Shown here: piece after piece, positions 55,267 to 63,322 of the stretch | Position numbering within the stretch: position 1 is the first letter of the stretch | Layout of the letters: every line of letters begins with the position of its first letter | Position numbers and translations under genes: made by a program | The notes under the pieces: generated by a model | What the model was told of the DNA's origin: nothing | Databases searched by the model: none | Seen by the model: the letters and a program-made list of their open reading frames with translations, nothing else | Assembly (NCBI RefSeq): GCF_004355185.1 | Contig: NZ_CP037922.1 | Location: 4,372,001-4,436,000 of the forward strand | Direction of reading: 5' to 3' | Source of the DNA: Hymenobacter radiodurans | Lineage (GTDB): Bacteria; Bacteroidota; Bacteroidia; Cytophagales; Hymenobacteraceae | Length of the DNA: 64,000 nucleotides

Positions 55267-56274
55267 ATGGCTCATACTGCTACCAAACTCCCGGCTTGTG
55301 CCAATTGCCACTACAGCTTCCCTCCCAACCTGCCCAACGAATTTTGCCCCCGCTGCGGCCAGCAGAATCATGAGCTTAGCCTCTCGGCCGGCCATGTGCT
55401 GGAAGAAACGCTGGAAGGCCTATTTCACTTCGACGGCAAGGTATTCCGCACGGCTAAGCTGTTGCTTTTCAAGCCTGGTGAGCTTACCAAGCGGTTTTTA
55501 AAAGGAAAACGAATGCCGTACGTTCCGCCTATCCGGTTGTACGTCTTTCTGAGCTTCGTCTTTTTCTTTTTGCTGTCCCTGAGCATGGGCACGGTTAGTA
55601 AAGAGCCCACTAGTAGGCTGTTGAAGATGAAAAGCGTGCAAGAAGTCACTGATTCTGTGCGCGCTAACGCTCCTGAGTCAACCAAGTTTCAAGTATATGA
55701 GGCTGATTCGTCCGACTCTCCGCTGACCGCGGCTTTCAACTTGAAGTTTAGTCAGGCAGAGCTTCTCTCCTTAGGCAAAGACCCGACCCCCGCGCGCCTC
55801 GATTCGGCCATCCGCAGCCGGGGAGAGGAGCCTACCACCATGCGCCGCTTCGCGCTGCGCCAAACCATTCGGTCGCTCAATGCCAGCCCCGACGAAATCA
55901 CGAACAAGTGGATTCGAATGCTGCCTACGGTCATGTTTGTGCTCATGCCACTATTTGCCTTGCTCCTGAAGGGGCTATACCGGCGGCAGCACCAGTACTA
56001 CTTGGCTCACCTCATTTTCTCTCTTCACTTTCACAGCTTCGTGTTTGTGCTGTTCATTGTGAATCTGCTGCTTGGCTATCTGCATATGAGCGACTGGTTT
56101 GAGCCGGTGCTCTTCTTCCTGCCAGCCGTGTATTTTTACTTGGCACTCCGCAACAACTTCGGGCAGCCGTGGCCCAAAACCCTCGCCAAAGTGCTCCTGA
56201 TGATGGCAGCCTACGGCTTGGTATTAAGCATTTCTATGATAGTATCAGCCCTGATCAGCGTGTTTACGCTGTAG
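55267..56274 (+). CDS. DUF3667 domain-containing membrane protein
   Basis: 335 aa from the ATG at 55267 (MAHTATKLPACANCHYSFPP). A zinc-ribbon-like N-terminus (CANCHYSFPPNLPNEFCPRC) leads to the diagnostic FDGKVFRTAKLLLFKPGELT and RMPYVPPIRLYVFLSFVFFF. About five hydrophobic segments follow. Zinc-ribbon plus membrane domain suggests a sensor or assembly factor, but function is unknown. The gene ends just before a solitary GGGGGGCTTTTTT. Confidence 0.88.
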   Translation: MAHTATKLPACANCHYSFPPNLPNEFCPRCGQQNHELSLSAGHVLEETLEGLFHFDGKVFRTAKLLLFKPGELTKRFLKGKRMPYVPPIRLYVFLSFVFFFLLSLSMGTVSKEPTSRLLKMKSVQEVTDSVRANAPESTKFQVYEADSSDSPLTAAFNLKFSQAELLSLGKDPTPARLDSAIRSRGEEPTTMRRFALRQTIRSLNASPDEITNKWIRMLPTVMFVLMPLFALLLKGLYRRQHQYYLAHLIFSLHFHSFVFVLFIVNLLLGYLHMSDWFEPVLFFLPAVYFYLALRNNFGQPWPKTLAKVLLMMAAYGLVLSISMIVSALISVFTL

Positions 56275-56286
56275 CGGGGGGCTTTT

Positions 56287-56880
56287 TTAGAAGTCGAACA
56301 GGCCTCGGCGGGGCGAGTCGTCTTTGTTGCGGTCGCGCTTTTTCTGCTCGCGCTCCCGTTGCCGGCGGCGGTCGTCGCGGTCGTCACCATCACCGAAAAC
56401 ACCGTTCAGGAAGCCTTCTTTCTTGTCTTTGATCAAGATATAGCGTACCGACAAGGCCGCCGGAAACCGAAACCAGTCGTCGCTACTGATTTCCACGCTG
56501 GGCTTTATATCCAGGGACAGCACCACGGGCACGAAAGCAATTTTGTATTCCACGCCCGCAATGGCATCGAAGCCGCCGAAGCCGCCGTTGTCTTTTTGGG
56601 TGCCAATATGGGCACCGCCGCCGAGGTAATAGTTCAGGCTTTTGCCCAGCAAACCAAAGTGTTGCTCGGCCAGCAGTGTAGCGCTTACCTCGCGGGTACC
56701 TATCAGACCAATGCCTTCCAGTGTGGTCCGTTCAAATATTTTTTGCTGCACCGTTACGCCAAAGTTGTCTCTGCCGACACGCAGGCCCGCGGCGGTGCGG
56801 TATTTCTGGGCGCTGGCAGCTAGGCTCAGTAGCAGCAGTAAACCCGTGAAAACCATGCGTGTACCAAAGGAAAACATCAT
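56287..56880 (-). CDS. outer membrane beta-barrel-like protein, hypothetical
   Basis: 197 aa. Signal peptide MVFTGLLLLLSLAASAQ, then short strands (RTAAGLRVGRDNFGVTVQQK, SLNYYLGGGAHIGTQKDNGG, FDAIAGVEYKIAFVPVVLSL). A highly charged C-terminal tail (DGDDRDDRRRQREREQKKRD) of about 40 residues ends in LFDF. The tail is unusual for a barrel and might bind another envelope partner. Family not recognised. Convergent with the DUF3667 gene, 12 bp apart. Confidence 0.6.
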   Translation of the reverse strand: MMFSFGTRMVFTGLLLLLSLAASAQKYRTAAGLRVGRDNFGVTVQQKIFERTTLEGIGLIGTREVSATLLAEQHFGLLGKSLNYYLGGGAHIGTQKDNGGFGGFDAIAGVEYKIAFVPVVLSLDIKPSVEISSDDWFRFPAALSVRYILIKDKKEGFLNGVFGDGDDRDDRRRQREREQKKRDRNKDDSPRRGLFDF

Positions 56881-57040
56881 AATCTTATTACTATAGCGGC
56901 GGAACTCCGAGACTCGAAGGCTGTTTGAACGTTAAATGAGGGCACAAAGTACGGGCCATGACGTCATTTGATGGCGCATTCTCTGGCAGCGCCGTAACTT
57001 GCAGCCTCATTTACTGCCCTCATTCAGCCCCACCCCACCC

Positions 57041-57988
57041 GTGTACATTCATCAGGTAGCGGCGTATGTGCCCACCAAGGTTATTACCAACGAGCATTTT
57101 ACCCGCCTAAACGGCCTCTCCCACGACTGGATTATTGAGCGCACCGGCATCCGGGAGCGGCGCAAGGCTGCGCCTGGCGAAAATACCAACACCATGGCCA
57201 CCGAGGTCACGCGTCGCGTGTTGGCGGCGGTGCCCGCTATTGCCGCCGATAGCATCGACCTCATTGTAGGTGCCACCTACACGCCCCACGACACCATTTA
57301 TACTTTAGCCCATGCCGTGCAGCGTGAGCTGGGCGTTGCCGACATTCCGGTGGTTAGTATTTCCTCCGCCTGCTCTTCATTGCTGAATGCCGTGGAAATT
57401 GTGGAGGGTTATTTTGCTATGAATAAAGCCACTAGGGCTTTAGTAATCGTATCGGAGCATAACACGGCCTACAACAACGAAGAAGATACCATAGCTGGTC
57501 ACCTGTGGGGCGATGGGGCGGCAGCCCTGCTCATTAGTAAGGAGCGCCTAGCTGAAAGTGACTTGCGCATAGTAGACGTGAGAACCGGTGGTGCTGCTCA
57601 CGTAGGCAAAGCCGATACCGCCGTGACACTCAAACCTGTAGAAAAAGGCATCGTGATGCCGCACGGCCGCGACGTGTTCACGCACGCTTGTCAGTATATG
57701 GCCCGCGTTACAAGCGAGGTGTTGGAGCACAATAAGCTGGAAGTCAATGATGTGACATACCTCATTCCGCATCAGGCCAATCTGCGCATCACCAAGAATG
57801 TAGTGCAGGCACTAGGCTTACCCCCGGAGCGCGCCATTTCCAACATTCAGGACCTGGGCAACACCGGTTGCGCGGGTGCCGCCATTGCCCTCGCCGACTA
57901 TCACCCCCGCCTGCAGCCCGGCGAGCGAATTATCATCACCGTTTTTGGCGGTGGCTATTCATACGGAGCTATGCTGCTGGAGCGCTAG
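57041..57988 (+). CDS. fabH: beta-ketoacyl-ACP synthase III
   Basis: 315 aa from the GTG at 57041. No ATG is available at the 5' end; a TTG at 56999 would add 14 residues. The GTG start is preferred because it puts the catalytic triad at Cys111 (SSACSSLLN), His244 (LIPHQANLRI) and Asn274 (GNTGCAGAAI), almost identical to the E. coli FabH numbering (112, 244, 274). WIIERTGIRERR and GGGYSYGAMLLER are also typical. The enzyme condenses acetyl- or branched acyl-CoA with malonyl-ACP to start fatty-acid synthesis. No other fab gene is adjacent. A 30-bp stem follows. Confidence 0.9.
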   Translation: MYIHQVAAYVPTKVITNEHFTRLNGLSHDWIIERTGIRERRKAAPGENTNTMATEVTRRVLAAVPAIAADSIDLIVGATYTPHDTIYTLAHAVQRELGVADIPVVSISSACSSLLNAVEIVEGYFAMNKATRALVIVSEHNTAYNNEEDTIAGHLWGDGAAALLISKERLAESDLRIVDVRTGGAAHVGKADTAVTLKPVEKGIVMPHGRDVFTHACQYMARVTSEVLEHNKLEVNDVTYLIPHQANLRITKNVVQALGLPPERAISNIQDLGNTGCAGAAIALADYHPRLQPGERIIITVFGGGYSYGAMLLER

Positions 57989-57993
57989 AATAA

Positions 57994-58060
57994 AACGAAT
58001 AAAGCCAGTAAAAAGCCCCCCAGTAATCTTCTGGGGGGCTTTTTACTGGCTTTATTCGTT
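57994..58060. terminator. 30-bp perfect inverted repeat, bidirectional terminator
   Basis: 57994-58023 and 58031-58060 are exact complements around a 7-nt loop. The core is AAAAAGCCCCCCAG. It ends the convergent fabH (+) and metalloprotease (-) genes and overlaps the last two codons and stop of the latter (58052-58060), which is unusual. Confidence 0.92.
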
Positions 58061-60211
58061 TGTGGAGCGCACGAAATTGAGTGAGCCCGTTTTACCCGTC
58101 TGGTCGCGCCAGCGCACGATGTACCATCCTGACCGTAGATCGGTGAGGGTGAGGAAAAAAGGCCGGCCCGATTGATAGTTGACTTGCTCCGTACGACGCC
58201 TCCGCCCTACGGCATCATAAATATCGAGGGTGAGCTGGCCGGTAGCGGCTCCTATGTACAGCAAGCTGGCTGGTCCTTCATCCAATGGATTAGGGAAAAG
58301 CTGTAAACCCTCCACCACCGGGCCACCGGCCAGCGCCGTAACTGCTCGTGGCTGCGTATTATCCAGGCTGTTATCGGGGCGACGAACGCGCAGGCGGTAG
58401 AACGAGCGTCCCGGCAGCGGATTAGCATCTATATACGTGTACTGCCCCCCCGTGCTGCCGGGCTGCACGGTGGCTAATGGTTGCCAAGCAGTTGTATCAA
58501 CGGCGCGCTCAATGACAAATTCGCGCAGGAAACACTCATCCTGTGTAGTCCAGTTTACTTGGTTACCGATACCCGCTAGGGCGTTGGCGTCTACGCTGGT
58601 TAGGGGTGCGGGCAGCATGGGCGTTACGCTACCGCACGCGGGCGGCACAAAGCTGCGGGTACGCAGCAATAAACGCCCCCCAGCTATATCGCTTACCGGA
58701 TTTATCTGCCGACTTTGCTGCCCCCGCGCTACCGCGTAATGCATCACGGCGGCGGGCAGAATTACGTGGGAGAGTTGCTGCGCGTGTCCCAGCTCATGTA
58801 CTACCACCGATTCGAAGTCAATCTGGTTGGTAGAAGGATTTCCTGGTCCATACTGCCAAGCGGTTTCAGTATCCAGTTGCATATCAATCTCTGAGACCCA
58901 GAAGTAAACGGGGCCATTTCCTATGCGGCAGCCTTCGTAATAACTGGTGGTCCGGCCTAATACGCGCGTAGGCAGCTGTGTATCGCCGGTGCCAAAGTCA
59001 AAACCGATAACATTCTCTGAGTCCTCATCCGAGCCGCGCTTCGTGCTGTTAGCGCCAATTTCCCAGTTCATACCCGTTTGACAGCGCCAAGTAGCCAAAG
59101 CCCGGCGGAAAGCAGCTACCGCCGCCGCGTTGCCAGCCAGGCCCGACTCGAGGCGGAGCGTGTATCCTCCCTTTCCATTTTGATTGATATGGCCCGGCCG
59201 AACAATTTCGCCGGTTCCATCCGTTTCCACATTGCTCACGGCATACAATACTGTTATCGGAACGCCGCTTGTGCCTTCTAGCTGTTCAGCCGATGTCACG
59301 CGCACGGGGCCGGTGCCAGCGGGGGCGCTGCGCTCGGGGTCGCTGCTGTTAGGTAGAGAAGGCACCGTGCCGTTGGAAGGCACGCGTACCTGAATCCGGG
59401 TATCGGACCAGCTGAGGTAGTCCGATGCTTTGGCACGGGTCCGGGTTTCGCCCCCATCATCGGCATTCAGAAAAGAGACAAAGCCGGTGCCGCGTGTGGC
59501 GCCAAATCCAGACCCGGTGATGGTTAGCACGGAGTTGGTACCGGCCGTAATGAGGAGTGGGGTCACACCAGACACGACTGGTGCCGTACCCTTAGCCGCT
59601 ACGGCCGGCCGCGCCCGCTGGGCCTGCGCTGCAGCCAATACCGGGTTAGCGCTCACTTCCAACGTCGACTGACCCGTGGTCAGCTTTAAGTCAGCATAAA
59701 AGCTTTGGCTTACCAGCGGATACTGCCGAAAAGGCTCCGAAGCCGAAGCTTTCGTCAGATCGTAGCGAATGAAGCCTTGCTCGCTGCCGTAAGCCGTCCA
59801 TGCCTGGCCTGCCGACTCAATACCAGAAAACGGGGCCGGATACAAGAACAGGACGCCCTGCTCGCCCGGAAACAAACGCAGCGTATTCGTCAGCTCCTGC
59901 CGACTCAGGTCTACGGTGCCTCCTTCCGTAATAACAGTTAGCTCGGCGGCGGCGGCACCCTTAAATACTTTGAAAACACGCACCCGATGCGCGGTATAAA
60001 TGCGGCGGTGGCGGGCGTCCCAGAAGCTGCGGGCATCCAGCACCTCACCTTCCACTACCAGTGCTGAGGCCTGCGCCCTACTCGTTGGGTCGAGGGGTAG
60101 CATCAAGCAATGGCTTTCAGGCTCCACGCTCACGGTTTGGGCAATAGCCGGGGTTATGACAACAGAAAAGACCAGCCCAAGGGCCAGCTGTAGAGAAGAC
60201 GATAATTTCAT
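58052..60211 (-). CDS. secreted zinc metalloprotease with IPT domain and T9SS tag
   Basis: 719 aa. Signal peptide (LALGLVFSVVITPAIA, then QTVSV). A beta-rich N-terminal part (about residues 27-200) is followed by an IPT/TIG domain (VSGVTPLLITAGTNSVLTIT, about 215-315), then a matrixin-like protease core with HELGHAQQLSH (HExxHxxxxxH) and the later VMHYAV Met-turn. In metzincins position 8 of the zinc motif is Gly (HExxHxxGxxH); here it is Gln. A fibronectin-like stretch (FVIERAVDTTAWQPLATV) and a T9SS type-A tail (LQLFPNPLDEGPASLLY) close the protein. Its final codons lie inside a terminator stem. Extracellular proteolysis is the likely role. Confidence 0.85.
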   Translation of the reverse strand: MKLSSSLQLALGLVFSVVITPAIAQTVSVEPESHCLMLPLDPTSRAQASALVVEGEVLDARSFWDARHRRIYTAHRVRVFKVFKGAAAAELTVITEGGTVDLSRQELTNTLRLFPGEQGVLFLYPAPFSGIESAGQAWTAYGSEQGFIRYDLTKASASEPFRQYPLVSQSFYADLKLTTGQSTLEVSANPVLAAAQAQRARPAVAAKGTAPVVSGVTPLLITAGTNSVLTITGSGFGATRGTGFVSFLNADDGGETRTRAKASDYLSWSDTRIQVRVPSNGTVPSLPNSSDPERSAPAGTGPVRVTSAEQLEGTSGVPITVLYAVSNVETDGTGEIVRPGHINQNGKGGYTLRLESGLAGNAAAVAAFRRALATWRCQTGMNWEIGANSTKRGSDEDSENVIGFDFGTGDTQLPTRVLGRTTSYYEGCRIGNGPVYFWVSEIDMQLDTETAWQYGPGNPSTNQIDFESVVVHELGHAQQLSHVILPAAVMHYAVARGQQSRQINPVSDIAGGRLLLRTRSFVPPACGSVTPMLPAPLTSVDANALAGIGNQVNWTTQDECFLREFVIERAVDTTAWQPLATVQPGSTGGQYTYIDANPLPGRSFYRLRVRRPDNSLDNTQPRAVTALAGGPVVEGLQLFPNPLDEGPASLLYIGAATGQLTLDIYDAVGRRRRTEQVNYQSGRPFFLTLTDLRSGWYIVRWRDQTGKTGSLNFVRSTNE

Positions 60212-60461
60212 ACCGAAGCAACGGGGACGAAAAGCGCTGACAATAGTGTGTTGTGTTCCAAGATACGGCTTTCGGCCTGCATTGGTAGATGCTCTCTAGC
60301 CTGCGCGGAGCGAAAACGCTTTACCTACGGGCTAAGTGTATCTGGTAGCTGAAGCTGAGCAAGAAACCAAGTAAGAAGACTTGAATAATGTTCGAAGCCA
60401 GCCTAAAAATGCGAGTGCCTACTTGCCAATCAGCATCATAAGAAATATTTATTTGAAAGTA

Positions 60462-60491
60462 TTTGAAAAGACAAATACTCAAGTACATTTA
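60462..60491 (+). promoter_or_regulatory. ABC operon promoter
   Basis: TTTG (60462-60465), 18-bp spacer, TACATTTA (60484-60491), one mismatch from TAnnTTTG. It lies 39 bp before the ATG and directly upstream of the candidate operator. Confidence 0.55.
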
Positions 60492-60492
60492 C

Positions 60493-60516
60493 AGTGTACT
60501 AGATATGTAATACACT
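60493..60516 (+). promoter_or_regulatory. candidate GntR operator
   Basis: An interrupted palindrome AGTGTA-N12-TACACT placed at the expected transcription start, 15 bp before the ATG of the ABC gene. YtrA-type GntR regulators often bind GTnTA...TAnAC sites over their own operon; a GntR gene is third in this operon. Confidence 0.55.
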
Positions 60517-60530
60517 AAGACAGATTTCTT

Positions 60531-61385
60531 ATGGTTCATGTAAACAATATGAGTTTTGGATACTCCAAAAAGCATTTACTTTTCGAGAATCTGAGCCTAT
60601 CCTTGTCACGAGGACACATTTATGGGCTATTAGGAAAGAACGGCGCTGGCAAGTCTACTCTCCTTAAGAACATGATTGGCTTGGCTTTCCCGCAAGCGGG
60701 TTCCTGCCAGATCAACGGTCAGCCGGCAGCCAAGCGACTTCCATCGGTGCTTGAAGACCTGTATTTTCTGCCCGAAGAAATATTTGTACCTGCACTTTCC
60801 GTCGAGCAGTTTGTGAAGCACACTGCCTGCTTCTACCCTCGGTTTCAAGAGGCCGAGTTGCAACGGTATCTGCAAGAGTTTGAAGTGCCGCGGGGGGCAA
60901 TTTTAGACCGACTCTCCTTTGGTCAGCAGAAGAAGTTTATGATTGCATTTAGTCTGGCTACCAATACGGGGCTGCTGGTGATGGATGAGCCTACGAATGG
61001 CCTCGACATTCCTTCCAAAGTGCAGTTTCGCAAGATTATGGCTTCCGCTCTTACCGAAGACCGCTGCATGATTATCTCTACCCATCAAGTGCGCGACCTC
61101 GACAGCCTCATTGATACGGTAGTAGTGCTGCACGACCGCAAAATTGTGCTGAATCAGGAGCTGGATCAGGTGGCCGAGCGACTCACTTTCGCCACTCATT
61201 CTACTACTGATGGCCTTGATGTGCTATATGCGGAAAAGTCGGTACGCGGCCAGCAGGTCATTCTGCCCAACACCGACGGGCGCTACAGCCGGGTAGACTT
61301 AGAAGTACTCTTCAACTCACTTACCAGCGGTAATCCAACGGTCCTCCAATATTTAGCCCAGCCGACGTATGAAAAATCATTTTAA
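60531..61385 (+). CDS. ABC transporter ATP-binding protein
   Basis: 284 aa. Walker A GKNGAGKSTLLKN, signature LSFGQQKKF, Walker B GLLVMDEPTNGLD and the switch His in MIISTHQVRDL are all present. The subfamily with a bias for GntR partners (YtrB/YxlF type) fits. A C-terminal extension of about 80 residues (LDQVAERLTFATHSTTDGLD) is less conserved. It overlaps the permease gene by 17 bp. Role: drives export or sensing of an unknown compound. Confidence 0.92.
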   Translation: MVHVNNMSFGYSKKHLLFENLSLSLSRGHIYGLLGKNGAGKSTLLKNMIGLAFPQAGSCQINGQPAAKRLPSVLEDLYFLPEEIFVPALSVEQFVKHTACFYPRFQEAELQRYLQEFEVPRGAILDRLSFGQQKKFMIAFSLATNTGLLVMDEPTNGLDIPSKVQFRKIMASALTEDRCMIISTHQVRDLDSLIDTVVVLHDRKIVLNQELDQVAERLTFATHSTTDGLDVLYAEKSVRGQQVILPNTDGRYSRVDLEVLFNSLTSGNPTVLQYLAQPTYEKSF

Positions 61386-62145
61386 CGCCCAACGCTTCGG
61401 ACAGCTATTCCGAAAACACTCCGCTGAATATTTGAATCAGTACCTTTTATCAACGGGAGTATTAATAGGAGTGATGATGTTGATTATGGGATTTATTGCC
61501 TACATATCCGGCACTCCCCTGAATGCTAGAATGCAGGATATATTCTTTATGCTGTTTTTATTCGGGGCGGGATTTATTTTCACTAGCACCATATTCTCTA
61601 ATTTAGGAAACAAAAACCAAGCAATTGCAGCTCTTAGCCTTCCTGCATCCCATTTCGAAAAATACTTGGTGGGGTGGGTATATTCCTTTATAATATTTTT
61701 AGTTGTCTTTACTGCTAGCTTTTATCTAGTAACAGCACTGGTAGTAAGCATCGACGAGTGGTATGGGCAGGAAAAAGAAATACTAAATGTTTTCTCCCCG
61801 GATCAGCAAGGCTTGAAGACCTATATTATATATGCCTTTATACACGCAGTAGCTATCTGGGGGGCAATTTTCTTTACCAAAATACAATTTATTAAAACTG
61901 CTTTCTTATTTTTTCTGGGTTTGGGAGTTGTAGCTGTGCTGAATTTTCAAATTTTGAAAACGCTTTTTACGCAAGACTTAAAAATGGCTATGCCTTTCGC
62001 TGATGTATTCTTGCAAGCCGACAAAGAGATGTATTCTCTGGAACTACCCCAGCAGCAGCAACAGCTCATTATTCTAGTGCCCATCATATTAGCGTTCTTT
62101 TTCTGGACAACTGCTTATGTCCGAATAAAGGAAAAGCAAATTTAA
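61369..62145 (+). CDS. ABC transporter permease-like membrane protein
   Basis: 258 aa with six predicted helices (LLSTGVLIGVMMLIMGFIAY, MLFLFGAGFIFTSTIFSNL, VGWVYSFIIFLVVFTASFYL, IIYAFIHAVAIWGAIFFT, FLFFLGLGVVAVLNF, LIILVPIILAFFFWTTAYV). No family domain is obvious, but position, overlap and size indicate the membrane partner of the preceding ATPase. The gene is visibly richer in A+T than its neighbours, which may mean transfer or just membrane-protein codon bias. Confidence 0.82.
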   Translation: MKNHFNAQRFGQLFRKHSAEYLNQYLLSTGVLIGVMMLIMGFIAYISGTPLNARMQDIFFMLFLFGAGFIFTSTIFSNLGNKNQAIAALSLPASHFEKYLVGWVYSFIIFLVVFTASFYLVTALVVSIDEWYGQEKEILNVFSPDQQGLKTYIIYAFIHAVAIWGAIFFTKIQFIKTAFLFFLGLGVVAVLNFQILKTLFTQDLKMAMPFADVFLQADKEMYSLELPQQQQQLIILVPIILAFFFWTTAYVRIKEKQI

Positions 62146-62160
62146 TAGGGGAACAAATCC

Positions 62161-62544
62161 ATGGAGTTCAAAGATAATGAAGCCATTTACCTGCAAATAG
62201 CCAGCTATGTAGGTGAAAATATTTTACTGGAAAAATGGCCCTCCGACGACAAAATCCCTTCGGTACGCGACTTAGCTGGTGAGCTACAAGTTAATCCCAA
62301 CACTGTGATGCGCACATACGAATTTTTGCAAAATCAGGAAGTACTCTACAATAAGCGTGGCATTGGCTTTTTTGTAGCTCCCGACGCTATTGAAAAAGTA
62401 AAACGCTACCGCAAGGAGCACTTTCTGCAGCAGGAATTACCTGATTTTTTCCGCAATGTTTTTCTCCTAGATATTAGCCTGGATGAATTACAAAATAGGT
62501 ACGAGCAATTTAAGCGTGAGCATTACGCACCCACTGAGAAGTAA
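62161..62544 (+). CDS. GntR family transcriptional regulator (YtrA subfamily)
   Basis: 127 aa, the short YtrA form. The winged-helix N-terminus is clear: AIYLQIASYVGENILLEKWP, DDKIPSVRDLAGELQVNPNT, VMRTYEFLQNQEVLYNKRGI and GFFVAPDAIEKVKRYRKEHF. It lacks a large effector domain; a short helical tail (SLDELQNRYEQFKREHYAP) probably dimerises. It lies 15 bp after the permease gene and most likely represses its own operon through the palindrome at 60493. Confidence 0.92.
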   Translation: MEFKDNEAIYLQIASYVGENILLEKWPSDDKIPSVRDLAGELQVNPNTVMRTYEFLQNQEVLYNKRGIGFFVAPDAIEKVKRYRKEHFLQQELPDFFRNVFLLDISLDELQNRYEQFKREHYAPTEK

Positions 62545-62546
62545 TT

Positions 62547-63281
62547 ATGAAAACCAGCAATAAAATAGCTCTGACGGCTTTGGTATTCCTGCTCGCTTCG
62601 CTGGCGGCTTATAATATGGCCTTAAAAAAAGAGTATAATAAAGGCGCCTATAAAGATCCTTATAAGAACTTCACAGCCTTAAGCTTTCAGGATTTTGAGG
62701 CGTTGGAGGTAAACCCAGCCCATATTCTCAACGTGAAAGTTTCGGCGGGCCCGTACGCAGTGTGGGTGCGCAACGATGCGGCCGAGTATGTGCAGGTAAA
62801 GCAGATTGGCAAGCGCCTGCGCCTCGACGCCATATTTCCCGAAGAAAGGGAGTATGCAGGACCCTCTTACGCGGTGATGATCAGCTGTCCGCGACTTAGT
62901 AGCTTGGCTACTAATGCTATGTACTCAGTAAAAGGCAAACTCACCACCGATAAGGCGTCACCGTCAAGCTATGCTGTCACGGTATCAGGGTTCGACCAAG
63001 ACAGCCTGCGGATTCAGCAGGACAATGCTAGTTCGGTGAAGCTAACTGGCAATGACTTCAGGCAACTGCATGTAGTGGCCGGACTAAGCCCCCGCAGCAG
63101 CTCAGCCTTTTATGTAATGCCAGGCAACCAAATTGCGGCGGCCAGCTTCGATATTCGCAATAAGAGCCAACTCGTATTAGACAATGTGTCTATTCCCAAG
63201 CTACGCTACCAATTTGCGGATAGCACGAAAGCGACAATTTCGGGGTCTGCACTGGCGGCCTTAACCCACTTAAATAAGTAG
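62547..63281 (+). CDS. DUF2807-like exported protein in the GntR operon
   Basis: 244 aa, starting 2 bp after the regulator's stop. An uncleaved or cleaved N-terminal helix (KIALTALVFLLASLAAYNMA) is followed by beta-strand repeats (FEALEVNPAHILNVKVSAGP, SLRIQQDNASSVKLTGNDFR, ASFDIRNKSQLVLDNVSIPK). This looks like a divergent head-GIN domain without the SGSG repeats of the copy at 54380. Its position with an ABC transporter and regulator suggests an envelope target or ligand receptor. Function unknown. Confidence 0.7.
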   Translation: MKTSNKIALTALVFLLASLAAYNMALKKEYNKGAYKDPYKNFTALSFQDFEALEVNPAHILNVKVSAGPYAVWVRNDAAEYVQVKQIGKRLRLDAIFPEEREYAGPSYAVMISCPRLSSLATNAMYSVKGKLTTDKASPSSYAVTVSGFDQDSLRIQQDNASSVKLTGNDFRQLHVVAGLSPRSSSAFYVMPGNQIAAASFDIRNKSQLVLDNVSIPKLRYQFADSTKATISGSALAALTHLNK

Positions 63282-63322
63282 TTGAAGCGAGAGCCAGCTG
63301 ACATTGATTGGCCGGCTCTTGC

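Larger units (their letters stand above)
60212..60530. other. intergenic control region of the ABC/GntR operon
   Basis: About 320 bp, AT-rich towards its right end. The left half is the upstream region of the metalloprotease; I see no clear promoter for it. The right half holds the promoter and operator listed separately. Confidence 0.5.
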
